A stretch of DNA of 64,000 nt from assembly GCA_027422505.1 (NCBI GenBank), contig JAPQWV010000018.1:19920001-19984000 (forward strand), given 5' to 3'. The DNA is from Craterostigma plantagineum. Lineage: Eukaryota; Streptophyta; Magnoliopsida; Lamiales; Linderniaceae. The notes beneath the pieces are model-generated. The model was not told the origin of the DNA. It ran no database searches and saw only the letters and a program-made list of their open reading frames with translations. This document shows positions 1 through 11,743 of this stretch, piece after piece. The first letter of the stretch is position 1; the number at the start of each line of letters is the position of its first letter. Position numbers and translations under genes: made by a program.

Positions 1-122
1 AGAGCACCGTTCCATCGGATAAATCGCCCGCTTCATTCAAATCCATCATAAAGCCGGAACTTGCGATTGGAGGCCGCCGTTCCCGTCTCGGAATGGCCGT
101 TCCGGTAGTTTCGACAGTGTTC
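1..122 (-). CDS. Possible exon of a minus-strand gene cut by the window edge
   Basis: On the minus strand the first 122 bases are open in one frame and clearly more GC-rich than the AT-rich DNA beside them. They are preceded by a good splice acceptor (TTTGCAG ending at 123). The translation contains ASSGFMMDLNEAGDLSDG and runs off the window. An ATG pair at 44-49 could also be a start codon. I do not recognise the family. If real, the gene is divergent from the RNase H gene next to it. The only support is base composition, an open frame and one splice site, so this is a weak call. Confidence 0.3.
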
Positions 123-789
123 CTGCAAACTTGAGTTTATCGTGATTGTTAAATTATTAGAGAACAATTTATATTAAAATAAATATTATTAATAAAATTG
201 AGTTTGTTTCCTTAATTTAAATTGGATTCTCGAATAATTGACATTTATTAATAGATAAATTAAAATTAATATTATTAAAATTTGATTCGTTTCTTTAATT
301 TTAAGTTGATTCTCGACTAATTGAAATTTCGATATTAAAAGATAAATTTATTGGAATGGGCCTACGTAAGTTTTTATTAATATTTTTGCAATATAGCCCA
401 ATAAAATATTCAGCCCACTAGGAGGATAATTTAGGTTTCTTTTGTAATCATCTTCCTCGTATACGAATCTTCTAAAAAAAATACCAGTGTGGACGCCATC
501 AACCACCACCCTTGTAGCGCCGGCCGCCGCTGGGTCGGTCGACCCCTCTGAACCCCCTCTGATTCCGTCGCTGGAAGTTAGGTATAATATATTTGTTCTG
601 CTAGTTTTATTCTTTCTATGATTACTAATCCTAGGTGGTAAATTAAACCCTTCAACGTTTTTATGTGGTGTGGGAAACTGATTTCCCCAACCCCTCTATT
701 TACTGCATGAGATGACTGAATCGTATTGGTTTGATTTGAATTAGGAACTGCAACCGAAAGTTAATGTGTTATCTCTATGGGAGAAGAAC

Positions 790-792
<3 letters not shown>

Positions 793-850
<58 letters not shown>
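793..850. repeat. (AT)n microsatellite
   Basis: An uninterrupted AT dinucleotide run of about 58 bases, probably inside the leader intron of the RNase H gene. Confidence 0.95.
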
Positions 851-853
<3 letters not shown>

Positions 854-915
854 ATTGTTTGAATATTTGTTTTCTATCTTGTGGCGTAATAGGTGATTAT
901 TCTAGTGCAGAAAAT

Positions 916-939
916 ATGGAGAATAGGTTGGGACTGTAA
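916..939 (+). promoter_or_regulatory. Short upstream ORF before the RNase H start codon
   Basis: An ATG at 916 opens a seven-codon reading frame (MENRLGL) that stops at 937-939, six bases before the main ATG at 946. If the leader is spliced as proposed it stays in the mRNA and could reduce translation of the main frame. Its use as a regulatory element is inference. Confidence 0.35.
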
Positions 940-945
940 TCTCTA

Positions 946-2524
946 ATGATTGGTGTCTTTCGTTCATGTTGCTCGACGTTGTTCACAAGAACGAGTTATT
1001 TTGTCTCCAAGAATCCTACTATAGCTAGCTTTTCACATTCATTGAGAACACAGCTCACATATTCGGGAGTTAGGATCGCGAATTCAGAATTTCTTTTCCC
1101 AAGAATTCGACTGCAGTGCTATTCTTCGAAAAAGGTTGGTGGAGCTACTACACGTAAGAAAAAAGTTGACTCCAAAAAAGAAATGAAGGACGATAGAGAG
1201 GAATTCTATGTTGTTCGGAAGGGTGATCTGGTCGGTGTTTACAAAACCCTAAGTGATTGTCAGGATCAAGTTGGAACTTCGGTAATGGATGTGCTCATTT
1301 ATAGAGATTTTGTTGCGCTTGAAATGTTTTCTTTTATTTACTTATTATCACTTCATATTTATGGATTCTTGCAACAGATATGCGATCCTCCTGTTAGCGT
1401 GTATAAAGGACAAAAAATGCCCAAGGAAACAGAGAAGCATCTTTTATCCTGCGGACTTAAAAACGCGCTTTACTGTGTTAGGGCTTCTGATATCAGTGAA
1501 GACCTTTTTGGCGCTCTTACGCCGTGCCCTGTTCAGGTATGTTGATTATGCATTAGGCTTAAGCATGTGCAGGCATTGTTTTCATGCTTCATTGGGACGT
1601 ATCTATGAGTAGTATTTGCAATTATATCAGTTGCTGATATATTCGACTAACCTGCGATTTTGAGATATGCTATGATTTACTTACGTTATTGGCTTTTGTT
1701 TCTGACGCAGATAGATGTTTTCGATTAAAACTTCTTCTACTCAAACAAATACTAGCTTGGTTCTGTTCTTTCTTTTCCTTTAAGTAAGGAGGGTTCATTT
1801 CGATTTTAGATACCAATGGCAACTACGAACATCTTATTCTGCAGCCTGCTTCGATTGTTGAAACTTCTGATGTGCTCGTGACAAAGAAAAGGCCAACTGA
1901 AGCGTTGCCAGGGGTGGGTTATCTATAGTTCTCTTATGGCTAGCAGTGTTTCACATGCTAAACATAATATCATTCGCAGTTGCTATTCAATAAATCTTTC
2001 TGTAGTTCTGAAGCCTGTGAAATACTATTTTCTAGATTTGGCACCTACCCCTGTTAAATCCCTTTCAATCAGTGGAGAATCGGCATATAATATGTGCATT
2101 TGCAGACATTAGAGTGTGGTTTTTTGCTTGAAAAGATATGTCTTCAATCGGCGCACTAATAAGTTGTTAAAATTCTTAACGAGCAGGAAGATGGTAGATC
2201 AAAGCCGACATCAATAGGTGTTGCAGCAAAGCGAGCTAAGTCAGATTCTCACGGAGCTGATCAGAAACAACACTCCATCACTGTGAGTGCTTTATCTTTA
2301 GAATATTTGGAGTCAATATCTGGGATATCTATGCTAGCAGCTTCAGTAGATAAATTGTTAATTCAAAATATATATGTAATGGAATAAAATCAATCCCAAA
2401 AAACCAATTCTTTCTACAGCCTTCGTGCACGCTTGAGTTCGACGGTGCTTCGAAAGGAAATCCCGGGCAGGCTGGGGCTGGAGCCGTACTAAGAGCTGAT
2501 GATGGAAGTTTTGTAAGTTAAATG

Positions 2525-2562
<38 letters not shown>

Positions 2563-3241
2563 GTAACACTTGTAAGAAGGATTATATATATTTAGTAAAC
2601 TTATGGCACATTGTCCATCCCTTTTAGATATGTAGGTTGCGGGAGGGATTAGGTGTGGCCACCAACAATGTAGCTGAGTATCGTGCCTTAATTCTCGGTT
2701 TGAAATATGCCATTAGAAAAGGATACACGACTATTCGTGTTCGAGGGGACTCAAAGCTTGTTTGCATGCAGGTAATACATACATACATACATACATACAT
2801 ACATACATACATACATACATAGTGTGAATTTGAATTGTCCTTGAGTTGTGAGATTTATTGTTTGGAATGGAAACAGATTCAAGGTCAATGGAAGGTTAAG
2901 AACCAAAATATGTCTACCCTGTATGAAGAGGTGAAGAAATTGAAGGACAAGTTCTTGTCTTTTCAGATTGTGCATGTTCTTAGGGTAAGCAATAAGCTGT
3001 TGTTGCTCTGTATAGTACTTCTAATCAAACAAGTCTTGTTGGACGCTGATGTGTTTGTTAATCTAAAAGGACTTGAACTCTGAGGCAGATGCACAAGCTA
3101 ACTTAGGAGTCGAGCTAGCTGGTAAAAGTTGTAGTATTCTTTTTCTTTGAATTATTGTTTAGTTCTTAGTAATAATCCATCTGATTCTCGTAATATTTAT
3201 TTATTGCAGAGGGGCAGATTCAAGAAGCTGTTGATAACTAA
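946..3241 (+). CDS. RNase H1-type ribonuclease with viroplasmin-like N-terminal domain, organelle-targeted
   Basis: Nine exons join in phase: 946-1281, 1378-1536, 1845-1913, 2187-2282, 2420-2512, 2628-2771, 2877-2984, 3070-3121 and 3210-3241, giving about 362 residues. Residues 1-75 are basic and hydroxylated, like a plastid or mitochondrial transit peptide. Residues about 86-151 are the hybrid-binding (viroplasmin-like) domain with FYVVRKGDLVGVYKT. After a linker comes the RNase H fold from residue 225. All four acidic catalytic residues are present: Asp228 (FDGASKGNPG), Glu268 (NNVAEYRA), Asp292 (RGDSKL) and Asp342 (SEADAQA). Enzymes of this family cut RNA in RNA-DNA hybrids; the plant organellar forms remove R-loops. 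The frame is intact with ordinary introns. The location in an organelle is inferred from the N-terminus only. Confidence 0.88.
2777..2821. repeat. (CATA)n microsatellite in RNase H intron 6
   Basis: A tetranucleotide tract of about 11 units starts five bases after the exon 6 donor. Its position so near the splice site makes length variation worth noting. Confidence 0.95.
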
Positions 3242-3584
3242 GATTCAACTTTAATTTTCTTCACATTCCAAGGAAGGAGAGAAAACCTTTCTATTCTACA
3301 CCTCCTCCTCCTCCTGCAAAGGCTTCGTTGAATATTATTATTACATCAATTTCTGGATTCAAGTAATTTATCTGGTGATAGATTGAATTTTTATATCATC
3401 TTTACATGCTGTAGAGTGTGAAAATATCTGGGCTGGGCAAGTCGAGATTACTGCATCGAAAGAGGGAAAATTATACTTACGACAAACAAAGCACAAGCAG
3501 ACAATTATTACAAACACTCATTATAACGTGGATGATGCTTAGGACGTAGTACTTGGTAATATAATAATTAAGTGGGAAAAGTAA
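3242..3584. other. Convergent intergenic space
   Basis: This is the 3' flank shared by the convergent RNase H and GASA genes. It contains a short (CTC)n run near 3300-3314. No gene or element is visible. Confidence 0.6.
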
Positions 3585-3820
3585 TTAAGGACACTTTGTT
3601 CTGTTGCCATGTGTGGTCATGTCTGTGTAACAAGTCCCACATAGTTCTCTGTTTCCCGAAGTGCCCGGCGGCACACACTTGCATCTCAGGCAGCACGTGC
3701 CACACGCTCGTGCGCAGTAGTTTGGCCTCGAATTCAAGCTGCACCTATCTTTGCAAAGCCCTTCACAATCTGCGCCAGTCATACATATATTTCATTCTTA
3801 TAAAATTTCACTTCATCACT

Positions 3821-3874
<54 letters not shown>

Positions 3875-4020
3875 CATAACCAATGGAATGTGTTTGTCTT
3901 CTTCTACCTATAACTGGTAAGAGCCTTCTGTGGCCGCTACCTTTCACAACCTATAAAGGCATTCGCATTGGGTTAAATTGGTGAATCATATATGATTACG
4001 ATGAATAATACAAGACAAAC

Positions 4021-4061
<41 letters not shown>

Positions 4062-4164
4062 CCATGTCCATTGACGATTCTTCTTCATCAGATTCAATGT
4101 CTGAATGTACATTAGAGAGGCAAAGGAGTAATATGGCTGATGCAACTATCCACCGCGAACCCAT
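3585..4164 (-). CDS. GASA/snakin-type gibberellin-regulated secreted peptide
   Basis: Three exons join in phase on the minus strand: 4063-4164, 3908-3950 and 3585-3769, encoding about 109 residues. Exon 1 gives a signal peptide (MGSRWIVASAILLLCLS, then cleavage near VHS-D) and an acidic stretch. Exon 2 gives a short linker (VVKGSGHRRLLPVI). Exon 3 is the complete GASA domain with all 12 cysteines, including RACGTCC, KCVPPGTSGN and the final KCP. The peptide is expected to be secreted to the cell wall. Family members act in growth, flowering and antimicrobial defence, and many respond to gibberellin. The ATG at 4164 is chosen because the upstream codon in frame is GTG. The donor of intron 1 lies directly at the edge of a CT/GA repeat and the small exon 2 was placed by phase and splice consensus. 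Confidence 0.85.
3823..3872. repeat. (AT)n microsatellite in GASA intron 2
   Basis: About 50 bases of AT dinucleotides inside the intron between exons 2 and 3 of the GASA gene. Confidence 0.95.
4020..4062. repeat. Compound (TA)n(GA)n microsatellite at the GASA intron 1 donor
   Basis: A TA run passes into a GA run (CT on the gene strand) that begins at the intron 1 splice donor at 4061-4062. Slippage here could affect splicing. Confidence 0.9.
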
Positions 4165-4176
4165 CTCTCTCACTCT

Positions 4177-4214
<38 letters not shown>
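4165..4214 (-). promoter_or_regulatory. (GA)n tract in the GASA 5' leader
   Basis: On the gene strand a nearly pure GA tract ends right before the start codon, so it lies in the 5' UTR. GAGA tracts near plant transcription starts are known binding sites for BPC/BBR proteins. Use of this one is inference. Confidence 0.6.
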
Positions 4215-4217
<3 letters not shown>

Positions 4218-4830
4218 TTTTCTGCTACAAGGGAGTTCTTAATGGGTTATCATGTTAATCAGTGATTCTTATTTATAGCTAAGGAAGCCAATGGACCAAA
4301 AGATAAATTACCGCCAGCTAATAAAATATAGTAGAGTAGAGTGAGCGGTAAACATCAGAAACTCACAGGCACAGCTATCGAGATACTGCGTTCTTACTCA
4401 TGGTAATATTTGTCTTTATGAATGGGACCATCCCCATGCGTTGACCCATAGTCCTAATCTTTTTTTTTAAATGCCACTGAATACATAATCTAGGTACATA
4501 GTTATCATATAATCGGTCACACAAGTTGACAAGTTTTTTTTGAAGTGAAGTTGCCAACTTGTTGAATCATTTCTCGTCATAATAGAAAAAGGGTAGTATT
4601 TCTATTAATTATTTATATATTATATATGCATGCATTGCATTGAGAAACTGTAATTGATTTATGACTAAATCGATCTTTGTGAGGTGGGACGATATTTTAT
4701 ATGCAGCGGCAGGACAGATTCAGAGGAATCCAGCCACTTTCCAGTTGGATGGATAAATCAACATATTTTTTTTACTTAATTTCATTAATTAAAAAGTGTT
4801 TTCTAATCAATTTATTGTTTAATATATAGT
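4215..4830. other. Upstream region of the GASA gene
   Basis: This is AT-rich DNA upstream of the minus-strand GASA gene. No further gene is visible. Confidence 0.5.
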
Positions 4831-5105
4831 TTTGCTATGGTGCTCACCTACCGTGAGCAACCACCGTGGGCAACATACGTAAATTTCTCAATTTTTTACC
4901 TCGATTCTCAATGCCGCCAACACCTTCGTAGACCCTCTCATATCCCTTGCTAACCTAAATGCCTCCAACACGTTAATTTTTAGGAAAAATCATCTCGGTA
5001 CGTCGTCCACATGTGAGTAGTAAATAATGAATTTTCTTAATAATTTGAGAGATTTGCGTATGTTGCCCATGGTGATTGCTCGCGATGGGTGGACACCATA
5101 GCAAA
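4831..5105. mobile_element. MITE with about 60-bp terminal inverted repeats
   Basis: The left end (TTTGCTATGGTGCTCACC...) and the reverse complement of the right end (TTTGCTATGGTGTCCACC...) match over about 60 bases with few differences, continuing through GGGCAACATACG. The 275-bp element has no coding capacity. A TA on each side (TA-GTTTTGC and AGCAAA-TA) may be the target duplication. Its superfamily is not certain. Confidence 0.75.
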
Positions 5106-5130
5106 TACTCCCTCTGTCCCAGTAATACAA
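5106..5130. repeat. Stowaway-like terminus, unpaired
   Basis: TACTCCCTCTGTCCCAGTAA directly after the MITE has the typical TA plus CTCCCTCNGTCCC Stowaway end. I found no matching inverted end nearby, so it is probably a truncated relic. Confidence 0.4.
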
Positions 5131-5288
5131 CTAAAAGGAAAAAGGTGTATATTTTGACAGTCTTTTAAGAATATTTAATATTATTATACTGATTGTTTGT
5201 GATGGTTTTTTACTAAATAAGAAAATGTACAAAAGATGTGAGACGTCAAAGTGGGGCTTTGATTTCAATATCCTTAAAAACCGGCTGC

Positions 5289-5586
5289 AATCGTCTGTCC
5301 CACAATTCCTGTCTCACTTCCTGTCTCACTTTGTTAAAATAATTCGTATGATTATCGAAAAATATATGATATGGATATCAAATTGATCATCATAAAATAA
5401 GGAATAAATTGAATGTGTCTGTTTATTTTTATCTTATAAATCACATGAAATAATAATGATTTTATGATTTGGTGGAATATAGAATTAAATGAACTAATAA
5501 ACAAAAAAGAAAATTTTGAACTGCAGGATTCAACGGATCAAATCATTTGGGACATAGAGGGGGACGTAATTGTGGGACAGATGATT
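5289..5586. repeat. Short inverted-repeat pair, possible MITE
   Basis: AATCGTCTGTCCCACAATT at 5289 is repeated in inverted orientation at 5568-5586 with one difference. Both ends lie next to similar TTAAAAACCG sequence. The interior is AT-rich and noncoding. This is consistent with a small nonautonomous element of about 298 bp. Confidence 0.5.
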
Positions 5587-6129
5587 TCAAATGCTTAAAA
5601 ACCGCGTAAAATAATTACACGCGGAGCTAGCTAGCTGTATTCTACTACTACGTTATTAATACATATGCCAAGTAAGTTATTATTTTTCAGTGAGCTGTCC
5701 GAGCAGAGGTTTGCCTGGAATATAGAAGGAACAATTCCGTGAAAAATAACTTGATACTGATATTTCGCCATCACTCTCAATTCTTATGATCTCATCAATT
5801 AATTACACACATATACAGTCATCATGTTTCCGAATTATATAATATATATAGATATATTTTGATGATATAAATTAGTCGCATGTGTAATAAAAAGCCTCAA
5901 TTAGTATAGTTTTGTTCCAAATCTTCGACAGTAGATAATGGGGAATGGGTGTGGCCAATAACGTTTAGATGTTGTCTTCAAGCTCATGGGACAGTAGTTT
6001 CTATTACATACATCACACAACGCAACGAAAGCAAGAACATTCCACGCACTCGGAAGGAGAGTAAGAAATAGAATATTGATCCTTGTAAATGGCTGATGAA
6101 GCTCATACACCGTAAACAAAAAAAAAAAA
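5587..6129. other. Intergenic, no recognised feature
   Basis: AT-rich DNA that ends in an A-rich tract (6117-6129) at the insertion site of the Copia element. No gene is visible. Confidence 0.5.
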
Positions 6130-6134
6130 GAAAT

Positions 6135-7477
6135 TGATGGGTAGGTTGAGTGGGTTGATCACCAACCCACTTCAACTACTCTATCAATAATAATAATATT
6201 AATATTAATTATAATATTATTATAATCCTATTAGAGGCATGCTTTGCCAGGCCCGTAGCTGACGAAGTCAGGACCTGAGGCGATCCTCGAAATTCGGGCC
6301 CTAAATTTTTTTTATGTAATTTTTTAAATAACATACGTAGTCTAACATAAATTCAACTGTAAATGTAAGTTAGTTAAACCGTAAATTAAAAGCCATCTAG
6401 GTGTTTTATAGGCATGGTTCGCCGGATGCGAACGTCGATGCAGAAGCGAGCGATACAGATACTAGATACACACTTTTCTTGAGAAAAGTAAAATATATCA
6501 TTTTCTTTGCAACTATACTAGATTATATTTGTAAAGAGGTTAAAAACACATAATAAGTTTATATCGCAATTCACTAAATTTTCTATTATATTACATATAT
6601 TACAAAATTTTCTGTTATATTACATATATTACAAATATTTGAAAATTCTTATTAGTATTAGAAAAATCATTAAGAAAAAATGGAAAATACTGCAAGTCAA
6701 ACATCAATAAGCATGTTCAAACGCGTATATTCAACAAAACAATGTACGAAATTTTAAATAATAGAACTATAAGACTATCATAAGATCTAGACTAATAATA
6801 AAGTATTTAACGAGATAAATAAACTTTCAAGCTATTCCTCTTTTTTAAACTTCATTTACATTGCTTAATGTATTTGGACAATATATGTTATTTTCTATAT
6901 TCTAATTAACAAAGGCTTGTTAAAAACTGGGCCAAACATTTGAAAAGCCCAAGAACGATAAAATAGAATATCAGAAATGCCCTAATTAGTCGTCGTCTAC
7001 CTCACGATACCTAATTTCAGAAGCTATGAATGAGATATATCCAACCGTGACGATATATATACATATAGGTATGATATATTTTTTTGGGCCCCTTCGAAAG
7101 CTAGGCCCGAGGCGACCGCCTCACTGGCCTTATGGAAGCTACGGCCCTGTGCTTTGCCTATAAATAGGTAATAAGTGATTCATTAGAAATCACACCAAAA
7201 CACCAAAAACCATTAGAAATAGAGAGAGGAAAGAAATAGAGGGTAGAGAAAAATTGAGGGTTTGTTCGGTCTTTGCTCCGACTATAAAGAGAGAGTTGAG
7301 TGTTTTCTCCTTTGTAGATTGAGAGGTTGTAACCCCTGTTTTTACCCCAGTAATAATATTTCTACCTCGCCCGTGGTTTTTTACCCCAAGTTAAAGAGGG
7401 GTTTTCCACGTAAATTCTCGTGTTCAATTTATCCTCACAGTCATTTCCAATTTCGTTACGCTGTCCATTTCGCAACA
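6135..7477 (+). repeat. Left LTR of Copia element 1, interrupted
   Basis: The LTR begins TGATGGGTAGG and ends CGCAACA. Removing the 902-bp insertion and one 8-bp target copy leaves about 433 bp, matching the 430-bp right LTR. A TATA-like TATAAATAG follows the insertion at 7158-7167. Confidence 0.92.
6248..7149. mobile_element. Nonautonomous hAT-type element nested in the left LTR
   Basis: This is a 902-bp insertion flanked by an 8-bp duplication, TGCTTTGC, at 6240-6247 and 7150-7157. Its termini are CAGGCCCGTAGCT and AGCTACGGCCCTG, which are inverted repeats with one mismatch. CAGG/CCTG ends with 8-bp duplications are typical of hAT. The right LTR has the same locus with a single TGCTTTGC, which is the empty site. 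The interior is AT-rich without a transposase frame, so it was moved by a transposase encoded elsewhere. Confidence 0.9.
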
Positions 7478-7479
7478 AG

Positions 7480-7492
7480 TGGTATCAGAGCC
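7480..7492 (+). promoter_or_regulatory. Primer binding site of Copia element 1
   Basis: TGGTATCAGAGCC begins two bases after the LTR end and is complementary to the 3' end of initiator methionine tRNA, the usual primer of plant Copia elements. Confidence 0.9.
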
Positions 7493-7808
7493 AATCCTGA
7501 TTGATATTCCAATTATGCTCTGTGGTTGCAGCTTTGTCTGATCTTCCACATCAGAAAGGATATCGAAAAGGTTTATCGTTACGGAAGAGTTTTTTGGCAA
7601 GTCGTGGTAATAGACTGTGTAAGTAAGTTCTGTCTAGGTGGCTGGTGCCAAGCGGGACACATAGTAGACCCCACCAGATCTCATCTGGGAATTTACTTAG
7701 AAGGGTAATTTTGTCTTGAAAGCTGGTCGCTACCCTTTTTGCAAATTATCTGATCAGTACTATTTGGCTGGACTGTTGAATTTCTCCGACGATAGCGACG
7801 TGGGAAAA

Positions 7809-10800
7809 ATGGCAGCTAAGAATGAAATTGAGAAATTCAACGGGAGAAACTACTCACTGTGGAAAATGAGGATAAAGGCAATTTTACTCAAAGAAAATTG
7901 TCTGGAGGCGCTCACTGGCAGACCAACAACTATTGTTAGTGATGCCAAATGGAGGAAGATAGACGGGAGAGCCATCGCCAATATTCATCTGACCTTAGCA
8001 GATGACATATTATCAAGTGTAGAAGAGAAGACTAGTGCGAAAGAAATATGGGACCATCTTGAGAAGTTGTATCAAGTCAAGTCACTCCACAGCCGAATTT
8101 TCCTGAAAAGAAAATTATACCATCTACGAATGGAAGAATCTTCTTCAGTGACCGAGCACATCAATAAGTTGAATACTTTGTTCCCAACTTAAAGACTTGG
8201 ACTACAAAGTAGAGCCAAGTGAACGTGCCGAGCTTCTACTGCAAAGCCTGCCAGACTCCTATGATCAACTTGTCATCAATCTGAGCAACAACCAAGCTGC
8301 GGGAAAACTTATGTTCGACAATATTGCAGCTGCGATTCTCGAAGAAGAAAGTCGACGCAATAACAAAGAAGACAAGTTGATAACGTCCCAACAGGCGGAA
8401 GCATTGGCAGTGACGATGGCAAGATCGGGAGCACGTGGTCCAAACGTGAGCCGAAAACGGACAAGACCCGGAGAGTCTGGTCCAAGTGGGAGTCAAAAAC
8501 GGCAAAACCTTGTTACGAAAAATAAGAAGGCTATAAAGTGTTACCACTGTGGCAAGAAAGGTCATCTGAAGAAAGATTGTTGGGCTCTAAATAAAAATCT
8601 CAATACCCAAGGAAATGCCGCTAACACTACCGACGATGGAATTGCCTTGGTGTGTGAAGCTGCAACCACTATCGGTGAAAAGAGAAGATTCAACGACATG
8701 TGGCTCATGGACTCTGCAGCTACTTTTCACATGACCTCTCGAAGGGAATGGTTTCACCAATACGAGCCAACCTTTGGTGGGTATGTCTACAGCTGCAACG
8801 ACCAAGCGTTGAAGAATGTCGGGGTGGGTACGATTCAAATAAAGATGTACGATGGCACTGTGCGTACCATCCATGCTGTGCGACATGTGGAGGGCTTGAA
8901 GAAAAATCTGTTGACCGTGGGGCAACTGGATGATCTTGGTTTCAAAATTGAATTGGAGAATAAGATCATGAAAGTTTCCAAAGGAGCACTGGTGGTAATG
9001 AAGGGAGAAAAGATAGCTGCAAATCTATACATGCTAAAGGGAGAGACTCAGCAAGAAGGGCAGGCATCCGTTGTCATGACAAGTTCAAATTAAAAGTCTA
9101 CGATGACTTGGCACAAGAAACTTGGTCATATGTCTGAACAAGGCATGAAAATTCTTGCGCAAAAGAATCTACTTCCTGGTCTCACGACGGTGACGCTATC
9201 ATTTTGCGAGCATTGTATTGTGAGCAAGCAGCATCGCCTGAAGTTCGCCTAGAAGCAAAGAAATTCTAGAATTGATCCACTCTGATGTATGGCAAGCACC
9301 GGTTGCGTCCCTGGGAGGAGCTAGCTACTTCGTATCATTCATAGACGACTACTCCAGGAGATGCTGGGTGTACCCAATCAAGAAGAAGGACGAAGTGTTT
9401 CCTATCTTCAAAACATACAAGGCGCGAGTTGAACTTGAAACCGGCAGAAAGATCAAGTGTCTCCGGTCAGATAATGGAGGAGAATATACTGGCAAAGAAT
9501 TCATTGAACTCTGCAAAGACGCGGGCATCAGAAGGCAGTTCACCACGGCTTACACTCCACAACAGAACGGAGTGGCAGAGCGGTTGAATAGAACCCTGTT
9601 GGAAAGAACGAGGGCAATGTTGAGAACTGCGGGACTAGAAAAGAAGTTCTGGGCGGAAGCGGTCTGTACCGCCTGTTATGTGGTGAATCGGGCTCCATCA
9701 ACTGCTATAGAGATGCGAACACCGATGGAAATGTGGACTGGTGCACCTGCAGATTATTCAAACCTCCGTATATTTGGAAGTTCAACGTACGCGGTGTACC
9801 ACAAGCAAGAAACAACGATGGATCCAAAGTCCAGGAAGCCTATTCTTGGGCTACGCTGATGGAGTAAAGGGGTATCGCTTGTGGGATCTCACTGTCCACA
9901 AAGTGATTATCAGCAGAGATGTTATCTTCTTGGAGGATGGCGATCAAGAGCAAGTAAAAAATGATAGTATTCCAAAAGGCGTGACAAAGACTACACCGAT
10001 GAAAAGAAAATTGGAGCAATATAATTCTTCTGAAGCTGAACCGGCGCACGAAGAGCTCAACCCAGTCGAATCTGAAGTACCGGATCTCTGGCGGTCATCA
10101 CGCGAGCGTACGCTGCCAAGTTGGTACTCAGATTATGAGATAGAGAGCAATCTTGCATACTGTTTTCTAACGGAGGATGGAGAGCCAACCACTTTCCAAG
10201 AAGCACTGAATAATTCAGATGCGAGTCAGTGGATTTCAGCAATGCAAGAGGAAATAGAAGCTCTCTATAAAAATAAGACATGGGAGTTGGTGCCATTACC
10301 GCACGGAAGGAAACCTATTGGCAACAAATGGGTCTACAAAATCAAGCGGAATGGTGATGACCAAGTAGAGCGATACCGTGCTAGACTGGTTGTAAAAGGA
10401 TATGCTCAGAAAGAAGGGATTGACTTCAACGAAATTTTCTCACCGGTGGTTCGACTTACAACAGTCAGGGTGGTCTTGTCAATGTGTGCTACATTCGACT
10501 TGCATCTTGAGCAGCTAGACGTTAAAATGGCCTTTCTCCATGGTGACCTGGATGAAGAAATATATATGCTTCAACCAGAAGGTTTCGAGGAACAAGGAAA
10601 AGAAGATCTAGTTTGCAGATTGACCAAATCTCTCTACGGGCTCAAACAAGCACCTCGATGCTGGTATAAGAGATTTGACTCCTTCATAATGAGTCTTGGC
10701 TACAACAGGCTATATTCAGATCCTTGTGCGTTTTTCAAGAGATTTGGCGATGACGATTTCATCATATTGCTGTTGTACGTCGACGATATGCTTGTAGCAG

Positions 10801-11743
10801 GACCCAACAAAGGTCGTATCGACGACTTAAAGACTCAACTAGCTAGTGAATTCGAAATGAAGGACTTGGGACCAGCAAACAAAATTCTTGGCGTGCAAAT
10901 ATCTCGAGACAGAAGCAAGCGGAAGATTTGGCTTTCCCAGAAGAATTATTTGAAGAAAATCTTGCGAAGGTTCAACATGCAAGATAGTAAGCCAATATCT
11001 ACCCCTCTTGCTGCAAATTTCAAGCTATCCTCCGACATGTGTCCTACTGATGGAAACGAGAGGATAGAGATGTCTCGACTGCCATATGCATCGGCAATAG
11101 GAAGTCTAATGTTCGCAATGATCTGCACCAGACCAGACATTGCCCATGCAGTGGGAGTTGTTAGCCGATACATGTCCAACCCTGGCCGGGAGCACTGGAG
11201 TGCTGTTAAGAGGATTCTCAGATATATCAAGGAAACCTCGGATCTTGCCTTATGTTACGGAGGTACAGATGTTATTGTCCATAGTTTTGTTGATGCAGAT
11301 TATGCAGATGAACTTGATAAAAGTAGATCCACAACCGGATACGGTTCAATCTTACTGGCGGTGCTGTAAGCTGGGTTTCAAAACTGCAGTCCATTATTGT
11401 AACGTCAACAACGGAGGCAGAATATGTCGCAGCTACGCAAGCCAGTAAAGAGGCAATATGGTTGAAGATGTTGCTGGAAGAACTCGGCCACAAACAGGAG
11501 AAAATTGTTCTCTATTGTGATAGTCAGAGTGCGTTGCATCTTGCAAGGAATCCAGCATATCATTCAAGAACCAAACACATCCGGGTCCAATACCACTTTG
11601 TTCGTGAACAAGTGGAAGAGGGGACAGTGGATATGCAAAAAGTTCACACTGCGGATAATCTGGCAGACTACATGACCAAAGCAATTCCTGTGGACAAGTT
11701 TATATGGTGTCGTTCCTCATGTGGATTGACAGAATCTAAGTAA
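7809..11743 (+). pseudogene. Broken gag-pol polyprotein of Copia element 1
   Basis: From ATG 7809 the frame carries a Gag core (EKFNGRNYSLWKMRIKAIL), then a CCHC knuckle (CYHCGKKGHLKKDC near 8540), an aspartic protease motif (MDSAATFHM), the integrase zinc region (WHKKLGHMS), an integrase core with SDNGGEY and NGVAERLNR, the reverse transcriptase with LYVDDMLVAG near 10770, and an RNase H end (STTEAEYVA). Breaks: a frameshift near 8185, TAA at 9091-9093, TAG at 9250-9252, a frameshift between 9253 and 9272, another near 9842 and one near 11343. The closest described relatives by motif are Tnt1/Tork-type Copia. No functional polyprotein can be made from this copy. Confidence 0.9.

Larger units (their letters stand above)
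123..945 (+). promoter_or_regulatory. Upstream region and likely 5' UTR with intron of the RNase H gene
   Basis: There is no gene in this stretch. Bases up to about 460 are AT-rich. A more GC-rich block at about 465-581 looks like an untranslated first exon and ends in a donor (GTTAG followed by GTATAA at 582). A matching acceptor, CTAGTGCAG, ends at 910, so the AT microsatellite at 793-850 would lie in a leader intron. This is inferred from splice-site appearance only. Confidence 0.4.

Noticed and set aside
3572..3913. Plus-strand frame opposite the GASA gene
   Set aside because: Antisense of the 12-cysteine domain and an AT microsatellite; no independent support.
8236..8925. Minus-strand open frames in Copia element 1
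   Set aside because: Antisense to gag-pol with no domain similarity.
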